From assembly GCF_032062135.1 (NCBI RefSeq), contig NC_092866.1, positions 22,794,021-22,858,020 on the forward strand: DNA of 64,000 bases, written 5' to 3'. How positions within the stretch are numbered: the stretch's first letter is position 1; every line of letters starts with the position of its first letter. Position numbers and translations under genes: made by a program. Shown in pieces: positions 44,905 to 55,379 of this stretch. The notes beneath the pieces are model-generated. The model saw only the letters and a program-made list of their open reading frames with translations. It had not been told where the DNA came from and did no database searches. The stretch comes from Pyxicephalus adspersus. Lineage: Eukaryota > Chordata > Amphibia > Anura > Pyxicephalidae.

Positions 44905-46044
44905 AGTACAAGCATCTGTACCAAAGGAACAAAAATTGTGGTGGAAATGATTTCAGCCAGTAGGGGGCACTAAGCTGGTCTTTAACTTATTACCCTTACT
45001 CACTGCTTCATTCTTGTTTTGCTACCAGAAGTATTTTCCTATTTGGTACTAGGTATTTTTATTTTCTTGTAGCAGCCATTTATTTTGAGCATATCTAATC
45101 TTACCCACTCCCTCCCCACCCCCAAAATATTACTGCATCTCTCAAGTTATTGGATGTTGTTGCATTTTCAGTTTTATTTATTTTTATTTTTTACACCTAC
45201 AACACTTTCTGTCCCTTGGTGGCTAGGTTTAATCATTGAATATTAGAAAAACACATATCACTCAAATTTAGAATTTTCAAGACCTCCTATTCTCATACAA
45301 ATCTAGTCTAGTCTTTACCAAAAGACATATCATTATTCAAACACACACAAATAAAATAATAAGAAGGACATATCACTCAATATACTGAGTTTTCTCTGTA
45401 AAAAAAACATTGATGTCTGCCACAGGTTGTGAAGTCGCAAAGCTGCAGTGGGTATCAACATCACCACCACCATCCTACACTTGGTAGGATGTACCATAAG
45501 ATATATCAGTATTTAGCCATTTTCTCAACTGTCCTAGAACCATATCAATTCTTTATTTTCTACTTTTTAAAGTTACATACACACATCAAATGATTTTCGC
45601 CTGAGATGACTGCGTATTATGGGGTGCCACTCACTTGTCCTCCCCAGTTCCTTTCTCTGTCCCATTTGTACAGTGCTCGTCCAATTTCCCTTTACTGGAA
45701 ATTAACACAAAAATTAATTTCTAGCAACAATAATCTAAGTTTATCCGATGTCTGTACAGGGTTTAGGTCTCTCTGCAACCCCCCTTTGTGGGATTTCCAC
45801 CAAAGGCATTTAAATGTAGTTGGACATATGGGTGATATAGAAATGTACTACTTAAACATAATATAAAAAAATAATTATAATAAAAAATGATTTCCCAAAC
45901 AGGAATGATACATCGGTATTAGACTAACACAGGTCATTAGGAACCCCTGGTGCATTAAAAAGTTGACCTCTGAGAATCCCTCTCACCTCACTCAATGTAA
46001 AGCACAACTAAAAAATTTGGGAGAAATCTGCAGTGTAAGCCAAT
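44905..46044. other. Single-copy DNA
   Basis: 45569-45700 starts AAAGTTACATACACACATCA, loosely resembling the end of the family D MITE, but the other end is missing. The open frame at 45606-45866 has no domain. Nothing else recognised. Confidence 0.42.
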
Positions 46045-46359
46045 CACTGGTGGTCCCCCGTATGGACTCAACCTATCCACTCTCCCATCGCAGGCTCAGA
46101 CCTACTTGCTAAACATCCTGGGGGGACAGTAGGGCAGGGCTGTGGACACGACTTTTGTTGCATCCAGGGCCCTGTGCTACTGTTCCCCCAGGATGTTTAG
46201 CAAGCAAGTCTGAGCCTGCGATGGGGCAGGTTCTGGTATCATGACATCACTCTGGGGGACGTTCCTTTCTCTTTGAGTGACATGCAGCTCCCCGCGCATG
46301 CGCGGCCCAAAGTTCAAAAGTTTAGCGGTCCATAGGTCCGAAAAGGTTGGGGCCCATTG
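46045..46359 (-). mobile_element. hAT MITE, family C, copy 3, with long internal palindrome
   Basis: On the minus strand it begins CAATGGGCCCCAACCTTTTC and matches the copy at 47928. Its centre is a long inverted repeat: CCCATCGCAGGCTCAGACCT near 46086 faces GCGATGGGG near 46218, and CTTGCTAAACATCCTGGGGG faces CCCCCAGGATGTTTAGCAAG, giving arms of roughly 70 bp. The left terminus looks shortened by an internal deletion (CACTGGTGGTCCCCCGTATG). No clean target duplication. Confidence 0.82.
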
Positions 46360-47542
46360 GTCTAGGTTGTCTCACCAGAGTGCTTGGAAAAAACATTTTT
46401 TTTACAGCAATAAATAAAATATGATAATATTTATTATATTATTATTATTAGTATTAAATATGATGATACTAATACTCACCCTTTAATAGATGCCACCTTC
46501 TTACCACCCTTAAAATACCTTACCTTGCTAAAAAAAAAAATAGAAAATATAATAAAAGTACATCAACAAAGGCTGTCTATCTTGTGTACTTGGAATTAAA
46601 TGCTGCACTGTTTCAACTGTGCTTAGTCCATAGTCTGCCCTGTGTTGTAGTTGGCCTTACCTGCAGTGTTAGTATGTGCTTTGAGCCCAGCTAAGTGATG
46701 ACATGCTGCTCAATATGAAAAAGCTATAGTTCTTTTCACCATAATAAGCCAAAGATCACTTTGTTGTCTTTCAAGCACCACCTTTTAAATAAATGTTAAT
46801 ATGAGTGGACACTTCCCTCAAACAGAAGTAACTTTCCTTGCATGTAGAACTAGTGGGAAACCAAAACCATGGTATCCAATAACACGGGTATCTCTATAGT
46901 GCAACCGGAAAGCTGCTTCCATTGTAGTTGTCACTGGCCTGCCTCTCCTGCCTTTTTTTGGCCCAATGCTGTGATACTTCCATTATTAGTCTGCAAGAAG
47001 AGGCGGCCTATAATCAGTGACCTTGAAAGCTGCTCACTGGATTCATTACAGAGATATCCTAGCTAACTAGGCACCCATCCGCAAACAAGTTATGCCAAGT
47101 TTATTTTTTTAAATAGATTTTTACCTAAAAATCAGCAGGAACACAGCAAACTAACACATTCTTCCAACTCTTGTCCATTGAGTTTTTCAAAGAAAAGGAG
47201 AAAAAAATTAAAATAGTTTAAAACTGTTTCATAATGCAGTAATTATTTGGTGGTGTATACTGCTGCATGTGCCCTCTCTCAAAATATGAATTTCTGATTT
47301 AATTTAACACTAAAGTTTATAGGTGAATTATTAAAACTTTGAGATGAATATTTTTTTTGCAATATATACATATTAAATAGAATGCTTTGCGTGTAACCCG
47401 AGTATCTGTCTGACTGAGAAAACACTGCACAACTAACTAAAATCAAAGGATATATGCATGGAAAGAACATTTTACTTTTCATCTGGAGATAAAAACGGTA
47501 AGCAGTTATGGTTGGCAGACAACGGCAAACAAGGTCTAGTTA
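46360..47542. other. Single-copy AT-rich DNA with a TTA microsatellite
   Basis: An ATT/TTA run lies near 46425-46450. The open frames at 46869-47066 and 47482-47279 lack recognisable motifs. Confidence 0.5.
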
Positions 47543-47805
47543 CATTTTGTTTCTCCCTTATTTAACATGGGTGAACCCCTTGAAATAACTTTCAGGTCCT
47601 TAGGGAACCCCTGCTTTAATTACTATATCCACAACTCACAGTATATTAGTGTGGTGATCAGTAGGAAGAATGTGTCTTACAATTGGGAAGGAGTGTCACC
47701 CTTACCAATAGCCAAAAAAATCTAACCTGAGAGGCACAAACTGCTCATTGCTTAAGGAACCCCCATCAACTTCTGGAGGAACCCTGGATGAGAAACACTG
47801 GGCTA
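47543..47805 (-). mobile_element. hAT-Charlie-like MITE, family A, copy 4
   Basis: On the minus strand it starts CAGTGTTTCTCATCCAGGGT, then TTCCTCCAGAAGTTGATGGG, GTTCCTTAAGCAATGAGCAG, CACTAATATACTGTGAGTTG, and ends near CACCCATGTTAAATAAGGGA. The order of blocks matches the copies at 10513 and 16310. Non-coding. Confidence 0.78.
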
Positions 47806-47927
47806 GACTGTAGTTTTTCTTTTTATCCAGATCATTGTATGGTTAGTGATAGTTAGTGACATTGAACTTAAGTGGTTCCCTTAGTTCAAATAGGTGTCAA
47901 GAACACATCACACAATGTCATATAGAC

Positions 47928-48276
47928 CAATGGTCACCAACCTTTCGGAACTTACGAACCACTAAATCCACAAATCTGGACCGCACATGGGCGGGGAGCC
48001 GTGTGTCACTCAAAGGGGAAGAAACAACTGATGCCAGAACCTACTCTCCCATCGCAGGCTCCGACCTGCTTGCTAAACATCCTGGGGAGACAGTAGTGCA
48101 GGGTTGTGAATGCAACAAAAATTGTGTCCGCAGCCCTGCGCTACTGTCCCCCGAGATCTTTAGCAAGCAGATCTGAGCCTGCGATCAGAGAGTGGGCAGG
48201 TTGTGTCTATACGGGAGCAGAACCATAAACTACCAAACTTTTCTCTGGTCCAGGGACCGCCGGTTGGCGACCACTT
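47928..48276 (+). mobile_element. hAT MITE, family C, copy 4, with perfect 8-bp target duplication
   Basis: A 349-bp element between identical ATATAGAC octamers (47920-47927 and 48277-48284). The termini are CAATGGTCACCAACC, and AAGTGGTCGCCAACC read inward from the right on the minus strand. The centre carries the same long inverted repeat as the copy at 46045 (TTGCTAAACATCCTGGGGAG facing a GAGATCTTTAGCAAGCAGAT half). The plus-strand frame at 47856-48176 overlaps it and is spurious. Confidence 0.92.
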
Positions 48277-48284
48277 ATATAGAC

Positions 48285-48929
48285 AATTCAAGCAGAACTA
48301 AATGGATTACAACATTTAGAATCATCCCCCATAATGTGTGAGTATGCTCAACTTATTTGAACAATCTTCTAAACTGTAAGCTGCAAGGGCTATTTTTATG
48401 TTTTTATTAAATGTTGCACTTTGAATGTGACACAAAAAAAAAAAATTAAAAAATAGAAATAATATACACAAATAATATGTAAGAGGTAAAAAGAGGGGAG
48501 GGTTTATATTAGGCTGATTAGGGTTGAATACAAATAGACACACATTTTACTAACAGTACCTTTTACTAACATATCCAGATCAAAAGTAAAACTATTGAAC
48601 TGTGGGTAAATTAATTTATTAATAGTGACATATACCATGTTACCAAATATTTATAAGTCACACATTGAACAGGGTTTACTAGTACTGTTCAGGAGGTCCA
48701 GTTTTGGCAGTAGTGGCTATAGCTGTCAAAACGACCGCTGTGCAATACCAGTAAGTCCCAAACCCAGTGTACATCAGTGTGTTCTTTTTAGGTGTTTGTA
48801 GATCAAAATATATTATTTGTTGGTTACATTTTACCAAAATGGAAAATAATTGTTAAATGGTTAATGTTTTTTTTTTCTACTGCGGTAAGCAATATTTATT
48901 ATTTAAAGTGAGCAGCAGAAAGCAGTTTT
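48285..48929. other. Single-copy AT-rich DNA
   Basis: No gene or repeat family recognised. The minus-strand frame at 48543-48322 is Phe/Leu-rich and arises from an A-rich tract. Confidence 0.48.
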
Positions 48930-49230
48930 AAACACACCGTGCAGTGTCTATATGTTGAAAGCCAATAATTGAAGCATCCCTAATTCAACAATAAATCACC
49001 TTGCTAGCTGTAATTTGCCTTCCAATAGTCTGTGTATCACTAATTTATTCACAAGGAAATGCCGGCACTTCTCATTTACTGACAGATTTCAATAATTCTG
49101 TATTCACTACACCAATGATTCCCTATTCCGACCTCATCAATAAATGTCTGTGCCATCTCAGATCTCCTCCGCTGTAACTCCTTCATAGCCAGAATCCTAA
49201 AGATTAGGCTTTGTTAATGTTTCCCAATGT
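48930..49230. other. Candidate conserved non-coding block (weak)
   Basis: Repeat-free, complex sequence with CCAATAATTGAAGC, AGCTGTAATTTGCC, CACTAATTTATTC, and GACAGATTTCAATAATTC, i.e. several homeodomain-type AATTA/TAATTT cores in 150 bp. No open frame. Inference from texture only. Confidence 0.25.
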
Positions 49231-50215
49231 GTCTTTGATACCAAAATTTGTTTTCAATGTATTGTAATATAATTATTACAATGAAATGTTAGAATACAAA
49301 AAAACACCAGCTGAAACCCCTATTTTTTTTTTTTTTTTTGCTAATACTGCAAAAAACATGGTCCAGTTATTGTAGAGCTCAGATCTAATTCTCGTGGTGT
49401 CCATCATCAGTGCCCAAATGAATGTAGTGAACGACTGTGAAGAAGGTGGTTTGGAGGGATGCAGAAGTGATCCAGTATCCTGGACCTGTCATCATTGCAG
49501 GACACATTAAAAAAGGTAAATATGTCCCATAATTGGCCACTGTGCTGTGTATACTTGCCAATTGTGGCAAAAAGTGAATGGCATTTAGTTTGGTAAAGTA
49601 CTATCATAAACAAATGCCATGTTTTTTTTCTTTTAAATACCCTGTTTTAATCTTCTTTATCATCCAGTTGTGCATTTCAATGATCTCCTTCAGTCTCTTT
49701 GCAGTCACTTCTTCATGTGTTCTCGGTGAAGGTGCATAAGAGAAGGTAACAAATCAGTGCCTAAATAATTCTAGGAGAACAAGTGATTAAAAAAAAAACA
49801 TTACTAATTTGGAGAGTACTGAAATTTGGAGAGGGTGAGTAGTGCATTACTACTCCAGAAAAGATTATGTGTTAGTTCAGGATTAATTTGACATAACATA
49901 AGGTGTTACATATAATGCATTTATTAATGGACTTATTACTTTATGAGCAAAGTTGTGTAATTTTAGAGTGCAAAGTTCTTTTTTTTTTCTCCCTTTTTCC
50001 ACATAAAACAATAACTGGATCTTAAGGACAAATCAAGTTTTAAACTAAATTGATTTGAATTATGTCCCCAAAGTTACCTGGGCAAACTGGCAGATCAGAT
50101 TTTCTAATGGATGGAAAAAATCAACAAATCTGAACTGAAGATTTTATTTATTAAGGATGAATTAAGCGAACCATTGATTAACTTTATTAAGGATAAGAAT
50201 TAAGGGAACTGATGA
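49231..50215. other. Single-copy DNA
   Basis: A 19-base T-run at about 49322-49340. Two overlapping minus-strand frames at 49613-49385 have no recognised domain. No repeat family identified. Confidence 0.45.
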
Positions 50216-50216
50216 T

Positions 50217-50279
<63 letters not shown>
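50216..50279. repeat. Compound CT/TA microsatellite
   Basis: A run of about 14 TC/CT dinucleotides (to about 50243) passes directly into about 17 TA dinucleotides (to about 50278). Confidence 0.97.
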
Positions 50280-50282
<3 letters not shown>

Positions 50283-50284
<2 letters not shown>

Positions 50285-50712
50285 ATTGTTATTATTAATA
50301 TTTTTATTATTGTTGAACAGTCTTGTGACAGCAGGTTTCCACAGTCACTGGGCTGTACTTATCATTGATAGGTCCAGCCCAGTTGTCGTGGGAACTGAAC
50401 TCAGATGAAACTTCATTGAAAGTTCGCCTGCAGCCACAGCTGATTGGAAACACCTGTGTGCCTCCAATCAGCTGTGAACGCAGGTTCCCACAGTTTATTG
50501 ATAAGTACAGCCCAGTGACTGTTGGAACTGAACTCAGATGAACTCAATGGAGAATCTTCATTGAGAGTTCATCTGAATTTGCCTGCAGTCACATCTGATT
50601 GGAGGCACCCGCGTGTCACTAAGCTGTAACAGCAAACACATTTTGCGGACCTATCGGAAGTTCTTGGAAAATTTTTGCGAGACTATCAAAGGCATTCTTG
50701 CTCATCCCTAGT
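50283..50712. mobile_element. MITE-like element of interlocked direct and inverted repeats
   Basis: CAGTCACTGGGCTGTACTTA at 50342-50364 has a perfect 23-bp inverted partner at 50499-50521. Inside it, CAGCTGATTGGA (50437-50448) faces TCCAATCAGCTG (50463-50474). GGAACTGAACTCAGATGAA occurs as a direct repeat near 50391 and 50524, and GCCTGCAG(C/T)CACA(G/T)CTGATTGGA recurs near 50425 and 50582. The right edge GCTCATCCCTAG near 50701 resembles frog MITE ends as I recall. Non-coding; superfamily unknown. Confidence 0.65.
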
Positions 50713-51326
50713 GATAACTTCAAAAAGTGGAAGAAAATGAAAACAAATACAAAACATTACAGAGTATTACCCATGGTTCCCACCTTATCTCCCAGAATGA
50801 GCTCATGTCACCGAGCTAAACAATGAAGTGTATCTTGTGCGTTAAAGAAAATCTCTCAGTATCAAGTCAACCCAAACATCGAATTGCTAACACTATCCAG
50901 GAAACAATGCAAAAGTGCTAATGAATAAAAATAAATTTTTTTTTTTTTTATTTTTTTTTTATAATACATAAAGACTTGGCATGCTTTTTATAGTGCTCCT
51001 TGATGATACCAAGGCTTCTTGTCACATGATTCCTTTGTTACTGTACATCTTTCTATGAATACAGAAGAGGGAAGGGGCGTGAAAACGAGGAATAATTAGA
51101 GTATATGTTCGCAAACTCTGTTTCAAAGCCACATAAACAATGGACTGCAAAAGAAAGCCTAACACTTATCTCTCCAGTGGATGATGTCTCTACAAGAATT
51201 CTGAGAGCAAAAAAAAAAAAAAGAAAAATCACGAGCATTCAACACAATTTCAGGTGTGTGATATATGGTTCCCCTCTTGCACACTAAGGTTTAATTCACC
51301 AGTCCCAACATCCCTATTGTCTACTG
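50713..51326. other. Single-copy DNA
   Basis: A T-rich run near 50937-50960. Open frames on both strands at 51053-51287 have no domain. Nothing else recognised. Confidence 0.45.
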
Positions 51327-51635
51327 CAGCCATTCTCAACCAATTCCTCTGAGGCTACTTGGGGGTTTTATGAATGTGGCTAATTGGAGCCATTAGTGAT
51401 GCCTGCATAGTTTTGAGGCCAACATAACTTGGTAGACCCAGTTCTCTGACCCTAAGTTTTTAATGTCTATAAACAAGATATTCTAGCTATCACTATAAGG
51501 TGGCATTCGTTGCACTGGCCATTGATTTAGGAGGCTTTTTTCCCTACTGATCCCCAATAAACTGGTCTAGCAGGGCTTCCTCAAAACAACAACCCCTAAG
51601 GGTTCTTTAAGGGTAAAAAAGGTTGAGAAAAGCTG
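51327..51635. mobile_element. hAT-Charlie-like MITE, family A, copy 5
   Basis: The left end is CAGCCATTCTCAACCAATTCC. The right end read inward on the minus strand is CAGCTTTTCTCAACCTTTTT. Clear inverted termini about 309 bp apart. The interior is more diverged than in other copies but keeps GGGGGTTTTATGAATGTGGC and CCCCTAAGGGTTC. No 8-bp duplication identified. Confidence 0.76.
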
Positions 51636-52012
51636 GTGTATTGTAACGGAATAGGGACTGACAGACAAATCCACACCATATAGTAGGGAGATCATGTATT
51701 TAACACACCTTAAAGTGTGTCAGACGCTGAAGATCCTTCAGAAGCTAGAGCTGTAAAATGCCACAGATCTCAGGCACTATCCACTAGAATGATAAATGTT
51801 AAGCTAAATGCCTTGCGGCTTTCTGGCTTTTTTGTTTTTGCAATTTAGGGGAGATGTTGCTAACCGAGTGTCCCTGATTAGTAGGAAAATCACAATATAT
51901 TGGTTATGTGCCAAAGCCTTTTTTGTCCAAAAATTGAAAACACAAGATTCTAAAATGCTCCTGGATGGAGGTTTGCAGTTATTTTGGTGAGTGATGATAT
52001 ATAATCATTTTG
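51636..52012. other. Single-copy DNA
   Basis: The open frame at 51808-51990 has no domain. No repeat recognised. Confidence 0.42.
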
Positions 52013-52275
52013 CTGTAGAATTGTTGTGGAATAGTGGTGAAGGGCGAGCCGGCAGCAGCTGTCCAAAGGGCCTTTTGGACAGCTGCCGCCGGCTTGCCCA
52101 TAGGGGCGAAACGTGTCGGGTGGGACCCACTATGTAACCCCTGTGTTCCAACACAAGTTTGTCAACTGAATTTACAATCAAGTACTGTGTGAACAAATTT
52201 ATTGTTTATATGGACTGTTTTAATCTTATATCTTGTATTTCCAATAAAGGTACTTGTTGTTTTATACAAGAGTTA
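52013..52275 (+). repeat. Retroposon-like 3' fragment with a 58-nt hairpin and AATAAA
   Basis: A GC-rich hairpin at 52042-52099 (29-base arms that abut) is followed by GGGGCGAAACGTGTCGGGTG (from about 52103) and then an AT-rich tail with AATAAA at 52243-52248 and ACTTGTTGTTTTATAC. Frog repeats with a GCGAAACGYGT motif after a hairpin exist in my memory, and the AATAAA-bearing end suggests the 3' end of a retroelement. The parent family is not identified. The minus-strand frame at 52196-52005 is a shadow. Confidence 0.6.
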
Positions 52276-52439
52276 GGTATCCATGCCTTAAGAAGCCAGT
52301 TTGTTTTGTTTTTTTAACATTCTACTTTGTATCAATAGTATTGCTTTAAGATAATTTATAGAATGGATATCAGTAGCCAACCAAATTTGTGTAATGGTAG
52401 TGTGAAAAGCAACTTCTTTTATAGGGTTATTATGTGTGC

Positions 52440-52830
52440 TGATGTAGTCAGTATTGTGCAAAATCATTGCACATTATCAAAGACATATTTTAGTTGCTAA
52501 TACTCTGAATGCTACAATATTACGTTAACAAGTCTGATTACACACTTCATTATCTCAGAAAAATATGAGTGATATATAAATGAAAATATTTTATCTTTTA
52601 ATTATGTGTCATTGATACAGCTTTCACACTCACAGTTAGCTAATTAATAAACAATTCATAATTGAGTGACAAATCACTGCTTGTTAATAGCCAGCAATAA
52701 GAGGCACACTTCATTGGAACTGTGAATTGTTTTGCTAGAATATAATATTTCCATTATGTTTAATCTCACCTCACTTAAAATATTACTTTACTAGTCAGTT
52801 GTCAGCTGTGGGCTCAGGTGAGGGAACCTG
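52440..52830. other. Candidate conserved non-coding block rich in homeodomain cores
   Basis: Repeat-free, with a dense series of AT-type homeodomain cores: TTTTAATTATGTG near 52598, GTTAGCTAATTAATAAACAA at about 52635, TTCATAATTGAGTGAC near 52656, and CTTGTTAATAGC near 52680. No open frame. Looks like a developmental enhancer; conservation not tested. Confidence 0.33.
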
Positions 52831-53289
52831 TTGATCTATGAGATATTCACCAGGGACTTGTGAAAATTATTAGAAAAAGTTGTTAAATTCCTTATTGTTG
52901 TATGCCTGTACCTCTTTGGAGTGCAAAGTTATTATTAAATTGATGTGACTAATACCAAAAATACTACAACAGCAGATACATTAATTAGAGTACTTACCAG
53001 ATGTTTAGCACTGAAGTTCTTCTATCTATGTGCCACCTTATGCCTTCCAAGGATGAATCATTATAGATAAAACTTTCATCCAAAGCAAAAGAATTCCCAC
53101 TTTGCAATATTGTGCCTTACCTGCCTAAAGGCTTTAGTTACAATTTATTGCTCTTTGCAGGGTTCTTATTCAATTCAGTTTTGAAGTTGTGAAAATAATA
53201 TATGTATTCTAATTGCTGTAATATATTCTAATCAATGACTTTAATTGAGGGTCAAGTTTTACTTCACCAGTTTGCAGAAATTAAACCCA
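52831..53289. other. Single-copy DNA
   Basis: Nothing recognisable. AT-rich. Confidence 0.42.
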
Positions 53290-54047
53290 GACGTGCAAAT
53301 AGCTGGACGCACAAGCACTTGTGCTCAGGTTAGTTTGTTTGTGTTTAGGGAGTAGGCAAGATCTGAAGAGCCTCTGTTTTCTTCACACTTCACAATAGGG
53401 GAGGAGATCTTTTAGTACTGTTAAGCTAGGTTTTAATAAACTGAAGAATAAAGGTGAAAGGTTTCCATGTACAATATTTGTAGAACATAATCCTTCTCTA
53501 TCTGTCCCATTCCAGAGAAATTTCTTGGCTTGTCTTCCTACTGTTGCAGGATGAAGTCCAGAGGGGCAAGGTCTCCACTAGATCGGAAGGAGGGGTATGT
53601 AATCTCCAAACCCAGATTGGAAGAACAATGACAGGAGCTCAGCTGGGCAGAGCTCCTGTCATTGTCCTCATTTTTTTGCCAATTGAGCAAGGGAGCAAGT
53701 GTCCCCAACTACCTTTTTGCTGAATTGTTTATTATTTACCCTCTGGGAATGCATAAGGGGTATTAATATGGGGGGCTTCCAGGTTTCAATAAGATCCCTG
53801 ATCACAGACCCCTACAGCACTGGGGTAAATTGTGGGGATGGGTATGAGGCCTTTTCTCCTTTTCCTTAACTGCCACCTGTGAAGCCCTATGGGTAGAGGC
53901 TATATTCAAGTAATGTTAATAAACAAACAAGGGAGAGGGTGGAGCACCTGGTATTGCATTTAGCCAACCCTGCAATGTGGCAGCTGGGGGGCAGGTGTCT
54001 AGAGCTGCTCCTTTGCTGGATTAGCAGAACAGTGAGCACCAGGGTGG
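53290..54047. repeat. Probable unclassified interspersed repeat
   Basis: Composition is GC-richer than the flanks, with a perfect 16-bp inverted repeat ACAATGACAGGAGCTC (53625-53640) facing GAGCTCCTGTCATTGT (53650-53665). Its phrase CAATGACAG with AGCTCAGC recurs just beyond MITE copy 7 at about 54887. I have a weak memory of similar frog repeats but cannot name a family or find its ends. Confidence 0.4.
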
Positions 54048-54051
54048 AATG

Positions 54052-54887
54052 AGCCTAATTTATAAAAGCTCCCCAAGGCTGGAGAGGATACACTTTCATC
54101 AGTGAAGCTAGGTAATCCAGCAAACCTGGAATAGATCTAGTCCAAGACTGAAAGCATTTGCTAACAAACAGCAAATAACTTTTAAGCCCCTTAATACCCC
54201 TTGGTATTCCTGTGTGTGGGGTAAAAAAAACATGCAAAAAGCAGTAACCCTGAGTCACACTCAGGGTAGCTAAAAACAAGAATAAAACCCACTTACCTGG
54301 TTCCATCGGCGTCCTCCGGCATCCTGGTCATTCGTACCTATCTTCTGGCCGCGTCCTGTGCCTTTGATCTTCTGCCGGCATGTGCACAGACGTTCCCGGG
54401 GAGTTCCTGGTGACGTCGGTGCATGCGTCGGTGCGTGCGGCAGTCACGACGGGAAGTTCAAATTATTTTGAATTGAATTCAATACAAAATAACTATTGAA
54501 TCAAATACAAAGTAATCATTATATAATCATTATATAATATATATATAATTTCATTTCATTATATATATTACATATGCTATTGTACAGTCATATTACAGGT
54601 TTCAGTACTTTTATGCACCCCTGTTTTAACAGATTTTTGTGTTTTTTTATTTAAAGTTTATTATTAAATTATTAAATGTAATAAATATTGGACATATTTC
54701 GGTGAGTTATGCCTAAGAATTATAGGCCTACAATGTAAAAAAAATGTACCGCGTTTTGCATAAAAAAACGGACAGAATTGGAATGACAGGGGGGTTAAGA
54801 AATCCATTCCAGGTTTGCTGGATCACCCTGCTTTACTGATAAAAATGTATCCTCTCCAGCCTTGGAGAGCTTTTATAAATCAGGGCC
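54052..54887. mobile_element. Palindromic MITE, copy 7, split by a piggyBac-like MITE
   Basis: The left half 54052-54185 and the right half 54799-54887 together make a normal-length family member (AAGGCTGGAGAGGATACACT on the left, GTATCCTCTCCAGCCTTGGA on the right). AATG flanks it at 54048-54051 and 54888-54891, an exact 4-bp direct repeat. The interruption is a second element flanked by TTAA, inserted at the central ACTTTTAAGAAATCC site that is uninterrupted in copy 2. Confidence 0.92.
54186..54794 (-). mobile_element. piggyBac-like MITE, copy 2, nested in palindromic MITE
   Basis: Bounded exactly by TTAA at 54182-54185 and 54795-54798. On the minus strand it begins CCCCCCTGTCATTCCAATTC, continues with TGTCCG, TGCAAAACGCGGTACATT, GCCGCACGCACCGACG, and GTCACCAGGAACTCCCCGGG, and ends GCTACCCTGAGTGTGACTCA before GGTATTAAGGGGC. 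The same order of blocks occurs in the copies at 19547 and 57266. No transposase. The minus-strand frame at 54306-54055 spans the boundary and is spurious. Confidence 0.9.
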
Positions 54888-54891
54888 AATG

Positions 54892-55379
54892 ACAGAAGCT
54901 CAGCCCAGCTGGACTCCAGACAATGACAGCTGTCACAGGCGGGTGACTATGTTAACCAAGCACATAGCTCAGGCAATTCAGCCTGCTATTGCCAAATGCA
55001 ATTTATTGCGTGAAGAATTTCCACTACTTTAGTAAATTGTTCTTTATAAGGATTTTTATATATTACGAAGGTACATAGATTATTTAGGTGTGAGTGCCAT
55101 TCGGAATAAAGTCAAATAAATAGCATCTTTCCAGTACCATTTTACAATTAGCTATCTGAGCATTTATGTAGCATTATGTTTCTCTCCCTATCTTACTGGG
55201 TAAAATTTCTTGCTATCTGACGTTTGAAGGGTTACATATATTTTATTTCTTATTTTTGCATTTTATTTTTGTAAAAAAAAAAAACTGCTTTAGAGATTCT
55301 ATAGTTAACCATTCCAGTGTGTCACTTAGTGGATTATACAACTCTCATTATTTTTTTACACAGGCACCAGAGCATAAAG
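54892..55379. other. Single-copy DNA right of the nested elements
   Basis: The first 70 bp share the CAATGACAG...AGCTCAGC phrase with the region left of the nest and may be the other part of one interrupted repeat. The rest is AT-rich with an A-run near 55273. Confidence 0.42.

Noticed and set aside
52042..52120. Hammerhead ribozyme, suggested by a strong hairpin followed by GAAAC
   Set aside because: The required CUGANGA core before the hairpin is absent, the GAAAC is not adjacent to the stem, and no stem I/III partner was found.
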